A stretch of 64,000 nucleotides of DNA. Origin: Prado023 sp963700395. GTDB taxonomy: Bacteria > Actinomycetota > Actinomycetes > S36-B12 > CAIYMF01. Shown here in pieces: positions 7,010 to 15,082 of this stretch (position 1 is the stretch's first letter; every line of letters starts with the position of its first letter). The translations under genes were made by a program, and so were the position numbers. The DNA is taken from NCBI GenBank assembly GCA_963700395.1, contig CAVOXI010000005.1, positions 1-64,000 on the forward strand, given 5' to 3'. A model generated the notes under the pieces. That model ran no database searches and was not told the DNA's origin. It saw only the letters and a list, made by a program, of their open reading frames with translations.

Positions 7010-9918
7010 GCGCGTCACCCCTCGCCGCCGAACGCACGGCGGGACACGCCCTGCCTCCTGACCGACGCCCCACGTGGCCCCGGTGGCGCCCGGCCCTGCG
7101 CCTTGCCGTCCGCGACGCCCGGGGCAATCGGGCCCGCACCGCGCTGGTGGTTGGGCTGGTCGCGCTGCCCGTCGCCCTGGTGGTCGGGCTCTACCTGTTC
7201 GGCACGAGCCGAGCCTGGGGCGACCTGCAGCAGCCGCGAGAGTCCCTTGGTGCGGTCGCGGCTGGCTCCGCCGAGCCGATCACGACCTCGCCGCGAGCAG
7301 GCTGGGCCGACGCGCTACCTGCCTCGTGGCGGCTGGTTCAGTGGCCATCGGTGGAGGCCTTCGAGGGGTCGGCGTTCGACGGGCAGTTCGTTGGCGGAAC
7401 GGCCGGGGACTTCACCGACCCGGTGGTCGCAGGTCTGGTGGAGCTCAGGGCCGGGCGGGTCCCCACGGGCGTCGACGAGGTCCTGATCACGCCGGACCTC
7501 GCAGCCGACAGGTCGCTGTCCGTCGGCGGGACGTGGAGCCCCGGGCTGTGGGGCTGGACCGGGATCGGCGACAACCCCGTCGTGGCCCTGAGCGTCGTGG
7601 GGATCGGTGACCTCGCGGGGCTTCGCTCCGGGGAGTCCTTCGTCCTGGGCGGGCCACCGCCGCAGGGGTGGCAGCGGTCCACCGCCGGAGCTCGGGTCCT
7701 GATCGACTCGACGGTCCCGATCACGGCCGAGCAGGTCGCCGTTGCGGCCGGGCAGGGGATCCGTGTCATCGGCAGGGACATCCCGATCGAGGACCCGGAG
7801 CTGCTGTCCCTGACGCTGACCGACGAGCTCGTCGTGGCGCTCGCGGTGGCCTTCCTGCAGATCGTGATGCTCGCCGGGGCCGCCTTCGCGGTGTCGTTGC
7901 GCCGTCGCCAGCGGGAGCTGGCGCTGCTGTCGGCCGCAGGGGCCGAGCCGGGGGACCTGACCCGGGCAGTCCTGGCGTCGGGGATCCTGCTCGGCTCGAT
8001 CGGGGCCCTGCTGGGCTTCACGCTCCCGTGGCTGGTGCTCGTCGCAGGGCGTCCCGTGGTTGAGGGGCTGCTGGGCGTGCCGATGGCAGCCTTCCCGCCG
8101 ATGGAGCTGGCGATCGTCCTCGTCCCGATCGTCGGGTTGATCGCCGCCGTGGCCGCGAGCGTCGTTCCCGCCCGGATGGCCGCACGCATCCCGCTGGCCA
8201 GGGCCCTGCGGGCGCGTGACTCGGCGAACGTCCACCTGCACGGGTCCACCGCCGGGGTGGACCGCCCCCCCGTCCGATCAGCGCTCGCGGGGGTGGCGCT
8301 GATCGCGGCGGGGGTGGTGTTCCTCCTGGCGTACCCGAGCAGGTCCGAGGATGGGCTCGGCTCCGGTGGGTTGCCGATCTGGGCACTTGGGCTCGCCGTG
8401 GTCGTCTGTGAGGTGGGCGTCGTCCTGCTCTCCCCGACCGTCCTGGCGCTCGTCGCCGGCCGCGCCCAGGCGCTGCCCCTTGCGGCACGCCTTGCCGCTC
8501 GCGACGCCGCCCGCAATCGACTGCGCAGCTCCTTCGCGGTGGCGGCGGTCGCCGTGTCCGTCGGTTTGCTCGCGGGGTGCGTGACGTGGCTGGGATCGGT
8601 CCAGTCCGCGGTCCAGGGAGCGGCCCACCGACCGGCGGCACCCCCGGGATCGGTGCTCCTGACGAGCCCCCCGGATCAGGATCGGTGGGCCGAGCTCGGC
8701 CCGGAGGAGCTCTCGGAGGTCGCCGCGGAGTTCCCCGACGCTCAGGTCGCCCTGATCGGTGTCGGGCCCACCTGGGACATCAGGTCCGGACGTTCGTTGG
8801 CCGTGCTCAGCCAGTGCGACCCGCTCGCCGACCTGCGGGTGGGCGACGGGGCCCTGGAGGTGATGACTCCGGCGAGCCGGGGGGCCCTTGTGGCCGCGCT
8901 GCCGGCCGATGATCCGTGCCGTGCCCCCCTGCCCGCCGGCGGCCCGCTCGACCCACGGCACGTGATCGGTGACCCTGCCTCCCAGCGCCCGGGAGTCGTC
9001 ATTGCGGACGCGGATGCGGCGGCCCTGCTGATCGGGCGCGAGGACCCCGTGGTCCGTGAGCAGCTGGAGTCCGGCGGCGCCGTGGCCCTGGCCCCCTCGA
9101 GCGTGGTGGGCGGGAAGGTGCGGATCGCCGCCGATCCCACGGCGGTCGATGGGGTGAACGGCCCCCTGGAGCTCGTGGCCGGTCCCGAGACGGACATCCC
9201 CGCGATCGTCGTGGACTCCCCGTACTCACCGGCCGCCGTCATCGTCGCGCCTGAAGGGCTGGAGACGCGCGGGCTGCCCGCGCCCCGCAACGCGATCCTG
9301 GTGGTGCCGCCCACCCCCATCCCCGGTCTGGTCCCCTACACCGACGAGCTGGTCACCCCAGCCGACCTCCAGGTGGCGTACCTGGAGTCCGGGCCCCCCA
9401 GCTCGTCGCTGGGAACGTTGCTGTCGGGGGACGCGACGACGTTGGATCCGGGCCACCTCGGGTGGGCACTGGTGCTCCTACCGCTGGCCTTCGCCCTACT
9501 GGCCACCATCCTGGTCACTGCCCTGGCGCTGGGCGACGCACGTCCGGAGCTGGCGACCATGGCCGCGGTCGGCGCCAGTCCACGGGTGCGTCGCACCTTC
9601 GCGATGTGGGCGGCGGTCGTCGTGGCGTCCGTGGGCTCTGCGCTGGGGGCACTGGCCGGGATCGCGCCGGCGTGGGCGGCGCTGCGGTCGGTCGACATCT
9701 ACGCAGACCCGGAGAACTGCCTGTGGTCCCCGGTGGGTCCCGGGTACCTCGAGGGCCCGATGCGCGAGAGCGGGCTGGTGTACTGCGACGTTCCCCTGGC
9801 GATTCCGCTCGACGTCCCGTGGGGGTGGCTGGCCGTCATCGTCGTGGGGCTGCCCGTGCTGGCGGGCCTGTTCTTCCTCGTGGTCACGCGGTCCCGGGCA
9901 GTTGTGCCCCGCCGCTGA
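7006..9918 (+). CDS. FtsX-like ABC transporter permease, 970 aa
   Basis: Large integral membrane protein with about ten membrane segments in the duplicated FtsX arrangement. One segment lies near residues 45-67, a group of three near 275-400, two near 425-490, one near 505-530, and a final group from about 825 to the end. Two extracytoplasmic regions (about 70-270 and 540-820) lie between. The internal repeat is visible as LRLAVRDARGNRARTAL and ARLAARDAARNRLRSSF. Such duplicated permeases usually work with a single ATPase like the one upstream. Confidence 0.88.
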   Translation: MSASPLAAERTAGHALPPDRRPTWPRWRPALRLAVRDARGNRARTALVVGLVALPVALVVGLYLFGTSRAWGDLQQPRESLGAVAAGSAEPITTSPRAGWADALPASWRLVQWPSVEAFEGSAFDGQFVGGTAGDFTDPVVAGLVELRAGRVPTGVDEVLITPDLAADRSLSVGGTWSPGLWGWTGIGDNPVVALSVVGIGDLAGLRSGESFVLGGPPPQGWQRSTAGARVLIDSTVPITAEQVAVAAGQGIRVIGRDIPIEDPELLSLTLTDELVVALAVAFLQIVMLAGAAFAVSLRRRQRELALLSAAGAEPGDLTRAVLASGILLGSIGALLGFTLPWLVLVAGRPVVEGLLGVPMAAFPPMELAIVLVPIVGLIAAVAASVVPARMAARIPLARALRARDSANVHLHGSTAGVDRPPVRSALAGVALIAAGVVFLLAYPSRSEDGLGSGGLPIWALGLAVVVCEVGVVLLSPTVLALVAGRAQALPLAARLAARDAARNRLRSSFAVAAVAVSVGLLAGCVTWLGSVQSAVQGAAHRPAAPPGSVLLTSPPDQDRWAELGPEELSEVAAEFPDAQVALIGVGPTWDIRSGRSLAVLSQCDPLADLRVGDGALEVMTPASRGALVAALPADDPCRAPLPAGGPLDPRHVIGDPASQRPGVVIADADAAALLIGREDPVVREQLESGGAVALAPSSVVGGKVRIAADPTAVDGVNGPLELVAGPETDIPAIVVDSPYSPAAVIVAPEGLETRGLPAPRNAILVVPPTPIPGLVPYTDELVTPADLQVAYLESGPPSSSLGTLLSGDATTLDPGHLGWALVLLPLAFALLATILVTALALGDARPELATMAAVGASPRVRRTFAMWAAVVVASVGSALGALAGIAPAWAALRSVDIYADPENCLWSPVGPGYLEGPMRESGLVYCDVPLAIPLDVPWGWLAVIVVGLPVLAGLFFLVVTRSRAVVPRR

Positions 9919-9920
9919 CC

Positions 9921-9960
9921 GGGCGGGGCCGGCGGCGCAGGGGACCGCCGGCCCTGCCCC
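9921..9960 (+). terminator. Hairpin terminator after the ABC exporter
   Basis: GGGCCGGCGG-type arms (9926-9935 and 9945-9954) enclose a 9-nt loop, with further GC pairing outside, and GTTT follows at 9961-9964. The T-run is short, so efficiency is uncertain. Confidence 0.5.
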
Positions 9961-9998
9961 GTTTGGACGATCCGACGCCTGCGCACGACGATGTCCTG

Positions 9999-11687
9999 AT
10001 GGGCCACCTCGATGTCTCGCGCGTGACGTTCGCGCTGCCTGACGGGCGCGTGCTCCTCGACGAGGTGTCGTTCAGGGTTGCCGAGGGCAGGGTGACTGCC
10101 CTCGTGGGTGCCAACGGGTCCGGCAAGTCCACCCTGATGCGCCTGATCTCCGGCGACGAGCCGAACCAGTCGGGGGCGATCACGAGGGTCGGCTCGCTGG
10201 GCGTGATGCGCCAGTTCGTTGGGCACATGGCGGAGGGCACCCTGCGCGACCTCCTGCTGGCGGTGGCGCCACCGTCCCTGGCTGCGGCTGCGGCGGAGCT
10301 CGACGCGGCCGAGCTGGCCATGATGGATGCCGACGACGAGGCCACGCAGATGCGCTACGCCCACGCCATCGCTGAGTGGGCCGAGGCCGGTGGCTACGAC
10401 CTCGAGGTCGTCTGGGACGTGGTGTCCGTCTCCGCACTGGGTGTCCCCTTCGCCCAGGCGCAGTACCGCGAGCTGGCCACGCTGTCCGGCGGCGAGCAGA
10501 AGCGGATCGTCCTCGAGTCGCTGTTCCGCGGGCCCGATGACGTCCTGCTGCTCGATGAGCCCGACAACTACCTGGACGTCCCCGGCAAGCTCTGGTTGGA
10601 GGATCGGCTCAAGGAGACGCCCAAGACGGTCCTGCTGATCAGCCATGACCGCGAGCTCCTCGCGAATGCCGCCGATGTCATCGTGACGATCGAGCTCGGT
10701 GGGGCCGGCAACACCGCGTGGACGCACCCGGGCAGCTTCACGACCTACCACGAGGCGCGCGCTGCCCGCTTCGACCGGCTCGACGAGCTCACCCGCCGCT
10801 GGGACGAGGAGCACGCCAAGCTCAAGGCGCTCGTGCAGTACTACAAGACGAAGGCCGCCTACAACGACGGCCTGGCCTCACGGCTGCAGGCCGCCCGGAC
10901 CCGGCTGGCGAAGTTCGAGGAGGTCGGTCCCCCCGAGGCGCAGCCGATCAAGCAGGCCGTCACGATGCGCCTGCGCGGTGGGCGCACCGGCAAGCGGGCC
11001 GTCGTGTGCGAGGGGCTGGCCCTGTCCACGCCCGCCGGCGAGGCGCTCGTGGCCCCCTTCGACCTCGAGGTGTGGTTCGGCGACCGGGTGGCGGTGCTGG
11101 GGGCCAACGGCTCGGGCAAGTCGCACTTCCTGCGCCTGCTGGCAGCCGGGGGATCGCAGCCCGACCTGGAGCACGAGCCGGTCTCTGACGTGGTCATCGA
11201 GCCGGTGGCGCACTCCGGGGCCGCCCGCCTCGGTGCGCGGGTCCGGCCCGGCTGGTTCGCCCAGACCCACGCACACCCCGAATGGATGGGTCGCACCCTC
11301 TTGGAGATCCTGCACCGCGGGGACGAGCACCGCGATGGGGTGGGGCGTGAGGGTGCAGCCAGGGTCCTGGACCGCTACGAGCTGGCGCGTGCCGGCGAGC
11401 AGGTGTTCGAGCAGCTGTCGGGTGGGCAGCAGGCGCGCTTCCAGGTCCTGCTGCTGGAGCTGTCGGGAGCCACGATGCTGCTGCTCGACGAGCCGACCGA
11501 CAACCTCGACATGGCCTCCGCCGAGGCGCTGGAGGAGGGCCTGGCAGCCTTCACCGGCACGGTCCTGGCGGTCACCCACGACCGCTGGTTCACCCGTGGA
11601 TTCGACAGGTTCCTGGTGTTCGGCGCCGACGGGCGGGTCCGCGAGACCGACGTGCCCGTGTGGGACGAGGCCCGCGCCGCGCGGTGA
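9999..11687 (+). CDS. ABC-F family ATPase (ribosome-associated type)
   Basis: Soluble protein of 562 residues with two ABC domains and no membrane segments, the ABC-F layout; members act on the ribosome to resolve stalls or give antibiotic resistance. Walker A motifs are GANGSGKST (near residue 40) and GANGSGKSH (near 370); signatures are LSGGEQKR and LSGGQQAR; Walker B motifs end in LLLDEPDNYLD and LLLDEPTDNLD. A charged linker with KALVQYYKTKAAYND joins the halves. ATG 9999 is chosen because the first domain begins there. It is not a transporter despite the neighbouring exporter. Confidence 0.9.
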   Translation: MGHLDVSRVTFALPDGRVLLDEVSFRVAEGRVTALVGANGSGKSTLMRLISGDEPNQSGAITRVGSLGVMRQFVGHMAEGTLRDLLLAVAPPSLAAAAAELDAAELAMMDADDEATQMRYAHAIAEWAEAGGYDLEVVWDVVSVSALGVPFAQAQYRELATLSGGEQKRIVLESLFRGPDDVLLLDEPDNYLDVPGKLWLEDRLKETPKTVLLISHDRELLANAADVIVTIELGGAGNTAWTHPGSFTTYHEARAARFDRLDELTRRWDEEHAKLKALVQYYKTKAAYNDGLASRLQAARTRLAKFEEVGPPEAQPIKQAVTMRLRGGRTGKRAVVCEGLALSTPAGEALVAPFDLEVWFGDRVAVLGANGSGKSHFLRLLAAGGSQPDLEHEPVSDVVIEPVAHSGAARLGARVRPGWFAQTHAHPEWMGRTLLEILHRGDEHRDGVGREGAARVLDRYELARAGEQVFEQLSGGQQARFQVLLLELSGATMLLLDEPTDNLDMASAEALEEGLAAFTGTVLAVTHDRWFTRGFDRFLVFGADGRVRETDVPVWDEARAAR

Positions 11688-11789
11688 GCGGGCGCGGCGG
11701 CGGCCGGCCGCCCGCTTCAGCCGGCCGCTCCCGGCGGACGCCGCCGATCCCGACCGCCCGCCGCTGCGCGCCGACCGGCGAGTCCCATC

Positions 11790-11845
11790 CCATGATCCAG
11801 GGAGGTTGTTGCTCCAAGAACGACAAGAACCCTCCTGGATCATGG
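11790..11845. terminator. Long hairpin between convergent genes
   Basis: The arms 11790-11805 and 11831-11845 are complementary with one bulged base (CCATGATCCAGGGAGG against CCTCCTGGATCATGG). Pairing continues inward (TTGTTG with CGACAA) to a 9-nt loop at 11812-11820. It separates the ABC-F gene from the convergent alkyltransferase-like gene and could end transcription from both sides. Confidence 0.55.
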
Positions 11846-11856
11846 AGGGCCGGTGG

Positions 11857-12166
11857 TCAGTCGCGCTCGACCCAGCGGTGGCGTCCGAGGTCCACGTGCG
11901 GGCCGTTCGGCCCGGGGAGAACCGTGACGCCCTCGGCGCGCAGGCGCTCAGCGGCCGCGAGCTCGTGGCCGGACGGAAGGAACCCGTTGGCGCGCACCAC
12001 GCGCCACCAGGGGACCCCGCCGCCGAACCGTGGCCAGCGTCGTGCCCACGGCCCGCGGCGCCCGGGAGCCCAAGCGCTCGGCGACGTCGCCGTAGGTGAG
12101 CACGCGTCCGGGCGGGATCGTGGCGACCAGGTCGAGGACACGTTCGGCGAACGGCGTGGGCAGCAC
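11857..12166 (-). CDS. Alkyltransferase-like protein (MGMT-like DNA binding), frameshifted
   Basis: Alkyltransferase-like proteins recognise O6-alkylguanine and recruit excision repair without removing the alkyl group. The N-terminal part (FAERVLDLVATIPPGRVLTYG) is in one frame; the rest (RFGGGVPWWRVVRANG, then LRAEGVTVL) is in the next, with a one-base gain near 12025-12035. The place of the acceptor cysteine (PCHRV in MGMT) is PWWRV, which identifies the non-catalytic class. Restored length is about 102 residues. GTG 12166 is supported by a -10 hexamer 6 nt upstream. The indel is probably a sequence error. Confidence 0.8.
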
Positions 12167-12172
12167 GGGGTC

Positions 12173-12178
12173 AGTCTG
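12173..12178 (-). promoter_or_regulatory. -10 element of the alkyltransferase-like gene
   Basis: CAGACT on the minus strand lies 6 nt before GTG 12166, the spacing seen at many genes in this window, and points to a leaderless transcript. Confidence 0.5.
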
Positions 12179-12351
12179 ACGGCTCGGGGGACCTGACCGC
12201 GTCGGAGGGTGACGCTCAAGCCCAGGTCCCGGGTCACTGCCGAGGTGCGCAACACGGACTCGGCAATCTCCGACTTCGCCGGCTCGGACTGCTGAGTCCA
12301 CTGGGCGTCACCACCTCGACGGTGGCGTCCCAGTGGCCCACATCCGCGCGA

Positions 12352-12381
12352 TTTGGCGCCCCCGCCCCGCCCCGGTACCCT
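12352..12381 (+). promoter_or_regulatory. Probable rplM-rpsI promoter
   Basis: TTTGGC (12352-12357) and TACCCT (12376-12381) are separated by 18 bp. The transcript would carry a leader of about 130 nt before rplM. Confidence 0.5.
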
Positions 12382-12514
12382 AGAGGGAGCATTGCGCGGG
12401 CTCATCCTGCGCGTGTTGAACGGTCCCGGAGCGCGATCGACGGGTCGCGCGAGCGGCCATCGCCGGTGCCCGAGCCGTTCGACCATCACACGGACACGAA
12501 CGAAGGCTCTCACA

Positions 12515-12958
12515 GTGCGCACGTACAGCCCCAAGGCTGGCGAGATCACCCGCCAGTGGCACGTCATCGACGCGACCGACGTCGTCCTCGGCCGGTTGGC
12601 CTCGCACGCCGCCGTCCTGCTGCGCGGCAAGCACAAGCCGACGTTCGCCCCGCACGTTGACACCGGTGACTTCGTCATCATCATCAACGCCGAGAAGGTG
12701 GCCCTGTCCGGCGCCAAGCGCGAGCAGAAGATGGACTACCGGCACTCCGGGTACCCGGGTGGCCTGCGCGCCACGTCGTACGCCGACCTGCTGGCGACCA
12801 ACCCGCGCCGCGCCGTCGAGAAGGCCGTCAAGGGCATGCTGCCGCACAACAAGCTCGGCCGCGCCCAGTCCGCGAAGCTCAAGGTCTACGCCGGCCCCGA
12901 GCACCCCCACGCCGCCCAGCAGCCCGTGCCGTTCACGATCTCCCAGGTCGCGCAGTAA
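12515..12958 (+). CDS. rplM: Ribosomal protein L13 (uL13)
   Basis: 50S assembly protein of 147 residues starting at GTG 12515 (VRTYSPKAGEITRQWHVIDA). The family core GRLASHAAVLLRGKHK lies at about residues 29-44 and KGMLPHNKLGR near 109-119. The open frame extends upstream but the homology begins at this GTG. rpsI follows after 34 bp in the universal L13-S9 pair. Confidence 0.97.
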   Translation: MRTYSPKAGEITRQWHVIDATDVVLGRLASHAAVLLRGKHKPTFAPHVDTGDFVIIINAEKVALSGAKREQKMDYRHSGYPGGLRATSYADLLATNPRRAVEKAVKGMLPHNKLGRAQSAKLKVYAGPEHPHAAQQPVPFTISQVAQ

Positions 12959-12992
12959 TCGCCACGGCGATCCCGTCAAACGAAAGGAACCC

Positions 12993-13490
12993 GTGGCTGT
13001 GAGCACCGAGACCACGCAGGCCGTCGATGAGGTCATCGAGGGCGACTACTCCACCGAGACCCCCGAGACCCCCGAGACCAAGGCACCGCGCCCCGTGATG
13101 ACCGCGCCCGCGCAGGCCACGGGCCGGCGCAAGGAGGCCGTCGCGCGCGTGCGCATCGTGCCGGGCACCGGAAACTGGACGATCAACGGCCGGACCCTGG
13201 AGAACTACTTCCCCAACAAGGTCCACCAGCAGCTGGTGAACGATCCCTTCCGGACCCTCGAGCTCGACGGCGCCTACGACGTCATCGCCCGCATCGACGG
13301 TGGCGGGATCACCGGCCAGGCCGGCGCCCTGCGCCTGGGCATCGCCCGTTGCCTCAACGAGATCGATGAGGAGGCCAACCGCCCCGCGCTGAAGAAGGCC
13401 GGCTTCCTGACCCGGGACGCGCGGATCAAGGAGCGCAAGAAGTACGGCCTGAAGAAGGCTCGCAAGGCTCCCCAGTACTCCAAGCGATGA
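12993..13490 (+). CDS. rpsI: Ribosomal protein S9 (uS9)
   Basis: The conserved S9 domain starts at ATGRRKEAVARVRI (about residue 41) and ends in KKARKAPQYSKR, whose C-terminal arginine reaches the P-site tRNA. An acidic and threonine-rich N-terminal extension of about 40 residues is typical for actinobacteria. GTG 12993 or GTG 12999 could be the start; GAAAGGA at 12983-12989 fits either. Total length is 165 or 163 residues. Confidence 0.97.
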   Translation: MAVSTETTQAVDEVIEGDYSTETPETPETKAPRPVMTAPAQATGRRKEAVARVRIVPGTGNWTINGRTLENYFPNKVHQQLVNDPFRTLELDGAYDVIARIDGGGITGQAGALRLGIARCLNEIDEEANRPALKKAGFLTRDARIKERKKYGLKKARKAPQYSKR

Positions 13491-13495
13491 GCGGG

Positions 13496-13578
13496 GGAGG
13501 GCGCGCTTGCGCGACCTCCTGAGCGAAGTCCGTCCGAGCGCCGGTGCACCGACCCCACGGGTCCGGGCACCGGCGCTC
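13496..13578 (+). terminator. Two consecutive hairpins after rpsI
   Basis: The first hairpin is 13496-13519 (GGAGGGCGCGC, loop TT, GCGCGACCTCC). The second has perfect 12-bp arms at 13536-13547 (GAGCGCCGGTGC) and 13567-13578, extended inward by GACCC/GGGTC. No T-run follows. The position, 5 nt after the stop, supports a role in transcription termination. Confidence 0.6.
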
Positions 13579-13676
13579 GCGCGTCTGGGGTCCCCCGGGT
13601 CCGGACTGATCGTCGGCTGACGTCGACGGGTGACAGGTAGAGTCATCGAGGACGACTCGACGCCAGGAGGCATCAC

Positions 13677-15038
13677 GTGGGAACCCTGTTCGGCACGGAC
13701 GGAGTACGGGGCCTGGCCAACCGTGACCTCACGGCAGACCTCGCCCTGGACCTCGCGGGGGCTGCCGCCCATGTCCTCGGCGAGCTCGGTGAGCTCCATG
13801 CCGAGCGCCCCGGAGCCCGTCCCCGCGCTGTCGTGGGCCGCGATCCGCGGGCCAGTGGCGAGTTCCTGGAGGCCGCCACCGTCGCCGGCCTGGCCAGCGC
13901 GGGACTCGACGTGCTGGTCCTGGGGGTCCTGCCGACACCCGCCGTCGCGCACCTCACCGCCGAACTCGGTGTCGACCTCGGGGTGATGATCTCCGCGTCG
14001 CACAACCCGATGCCCGACAACGGGATCAAGTTCTTCGCGCGCGGCGGTCACAAGCTCGCCGACGAGGTGGAGGCCCAGATCGAGGCCCGCCTCGACGAGG
14101 GCTGGACGCGCCCCGTCGGCGCCGACGTCGGTCGCGTCGTGAACTACGAGGACGCCCTCGGTGAGTACGTCGAGCACCTGCTCTCGTGCACGCCCAACCG
14201 CCTGAACGGCCTTCGCGTGGTCGTCGACACCGGCAACGGCGCAGCTGCGGGTGCGTCCCCACGGGCCCTTCGCCGGATGGGCGCCGAGGTCCTGGCCATC
14301 CACTCCAGCCCGGACGGCTACAACATCAACGAGGGCTGCGGCTCCACCCACATGGCCGACCTGCGCGAGGCCGTGGTCGAGCACGGCTACGACGTCGGGA
14401 TCGCCCACGACGGGGACGCCGACCGATGCCTGGCCGTGGACGCCCAGGGCAACGTCGTCGACGGCGACGAGATCATGGCCATCCTCGCCCTGGCCATGCG
14501 TCAGCAGGGCAAGCTCGCCCAGGACACCGTCGTGGCCACCGTGATGAGCAACCTCGGGTTCAAGCTGGCCATGCGCGATGCGGGGATCAGCCTGGTGGAG
14601 ACGGGCGTCGGCGACCGCTACGTGCTGGAGGCCATGCGCGCCAACAACTACACGCTCGGTGGTGAGCAGAGCGGCCACGTCGTGCTGCTGGACTACGGCA
14701 CCACGGGCGACGGGACCCTCACCGCGCTGCACCTGCTGGCCCGGATGGCCGACACCCGCACGCCCCTGGCGGAGCTGGCGTCCGTGATGACCAAGCTGCC
14801 CCAGGTGCTGATCAACGTGCGCGGCGTCGACCGATCCGCCGTCGCCACCACGCCGGCCCTCACCGTTGCGGTCGCCGCGGCCCAGGCCCGGCTCGGCGAG
14901 ACCGGTCGGGTCCTGCTGCGCCCCAGCGGGACCGAGCCCCTGGTGCGGGTCATGGTCGAGGCGCCCACCGACACCGAGGCCCGTGCCGTGGCCGAGGAGC
15001 TGGCCGCAGCGGTGGCCCGGGAGATCCCGCTGGCCTGA
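13677..15038 (+). CDS. glmM: Phosphoglucosamine mutase
   Basis: Converts glucosamine-6-phosphate to glucosamine-1-phosphate for UDP-GlcNAc and peptidoglycan. The 453-residue protein starts LFGTDGVRGLAN; the phosphoserine loop is ISASHNPMPDNG (near residue 104), the metal site DGDADR near 246, and the phosphate-binding loop RPSGTEPLVRV near the C-terminus. GTG 13677 follows AGGAGG with 6 nt spacing, and TAGAGT (13638-13643) may be its -10. glmS follows after 44 bp, so both steps of the pathway are adjacent. Confidence 0.97.
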   Translation: MGTLFGTDGVRGLANRDLTADLALDLAGAAAHVLGELGELHAERPGARPRAVVGRDPRASGEFLEAATVAGLASAGLDVLVLGVLPTPAVAHLTAELGVDLGVMISASHNPMPDNGIKFFARGGHKLADEVEAQIEARLDEGWTRPVGADVGRVVNYEDALGEYVEHLLSCTPNRLNGLRVVVDTGNGAAAGASPRALRRMGAEVLAIHSSPDGYNINEGCGSTHMADLREAVVEHGYDVGIAHDGDADRCLAVDAQGNVVDGDEIMAILALAMRQQGKLAQDTVVATVMSNLGFKLAMRDAGISLVETGVGDRYVLEAMRANNYTLGGEQSGHVVLLDYGTTGDGTLTALHLLARMADTRTPLAELASVMTKLPQVLINVRGVDRSAVATTPALTVAVAAAQARLGETGRVLLRPSGTEPLVRVMVEAPTDTEARAVAEELAAAVAREIPLA

Positions 15039-15069
15039 CGAACCAGGTCGAGGCCGCGCACGTGCCGAC

Positions 15070-15075
15070 TAGGCT
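15070..15075 (+). promoter_or_regulatory. -10 element of glmS
   Basis: TAGGCT ends 7 nt before ATG 15083 and no ribosome binding site is visible, which suggests a leaderless glmS mRNA started separately from glmM. Confidence 0.5.
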
Positions 15076-15082
15076 TGGCCAC

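Larger units (their letters stand above)
12167..12514. other. 348-bp divergent spacer before rplM
   Basis: The stretch holds the alkyltransferase-like promoter, a hairpin at 12298-12336 (CCACTGGG and CCCAGTGG arms enclosing CCACC/GGTGG), the rplM promoter, and a leader of about 130 nt. On the minus strand 12170-12300 is open in a frame with high GC at third codon positions and protein-like composition, but no start or recognised family was found, so no gene is called there. Confidence 0.5.

Noticed and set aside
9999..11687. ABC-F gene as the second ATPase of the neighbouring exporter
   Set aside because: Two fused ABC domains without membrane segments and the linker type are diagnostic of ribosome-acting ABC-F proteins; a terminator separates it from the exporter.
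12167..12300. Possible small gene on the minus strand upstream of the alkyltransferase-like gene
   Set aside because: The frame has coding-like third positions but no start codon, no family and no clear upstream limit; it may be a remnant.
12933..14732. Minus-strand frame of 599 codons opposite rpsI and glmM
   Set aside because: Antisense to two conserved genes and without start context or recognisable domains.
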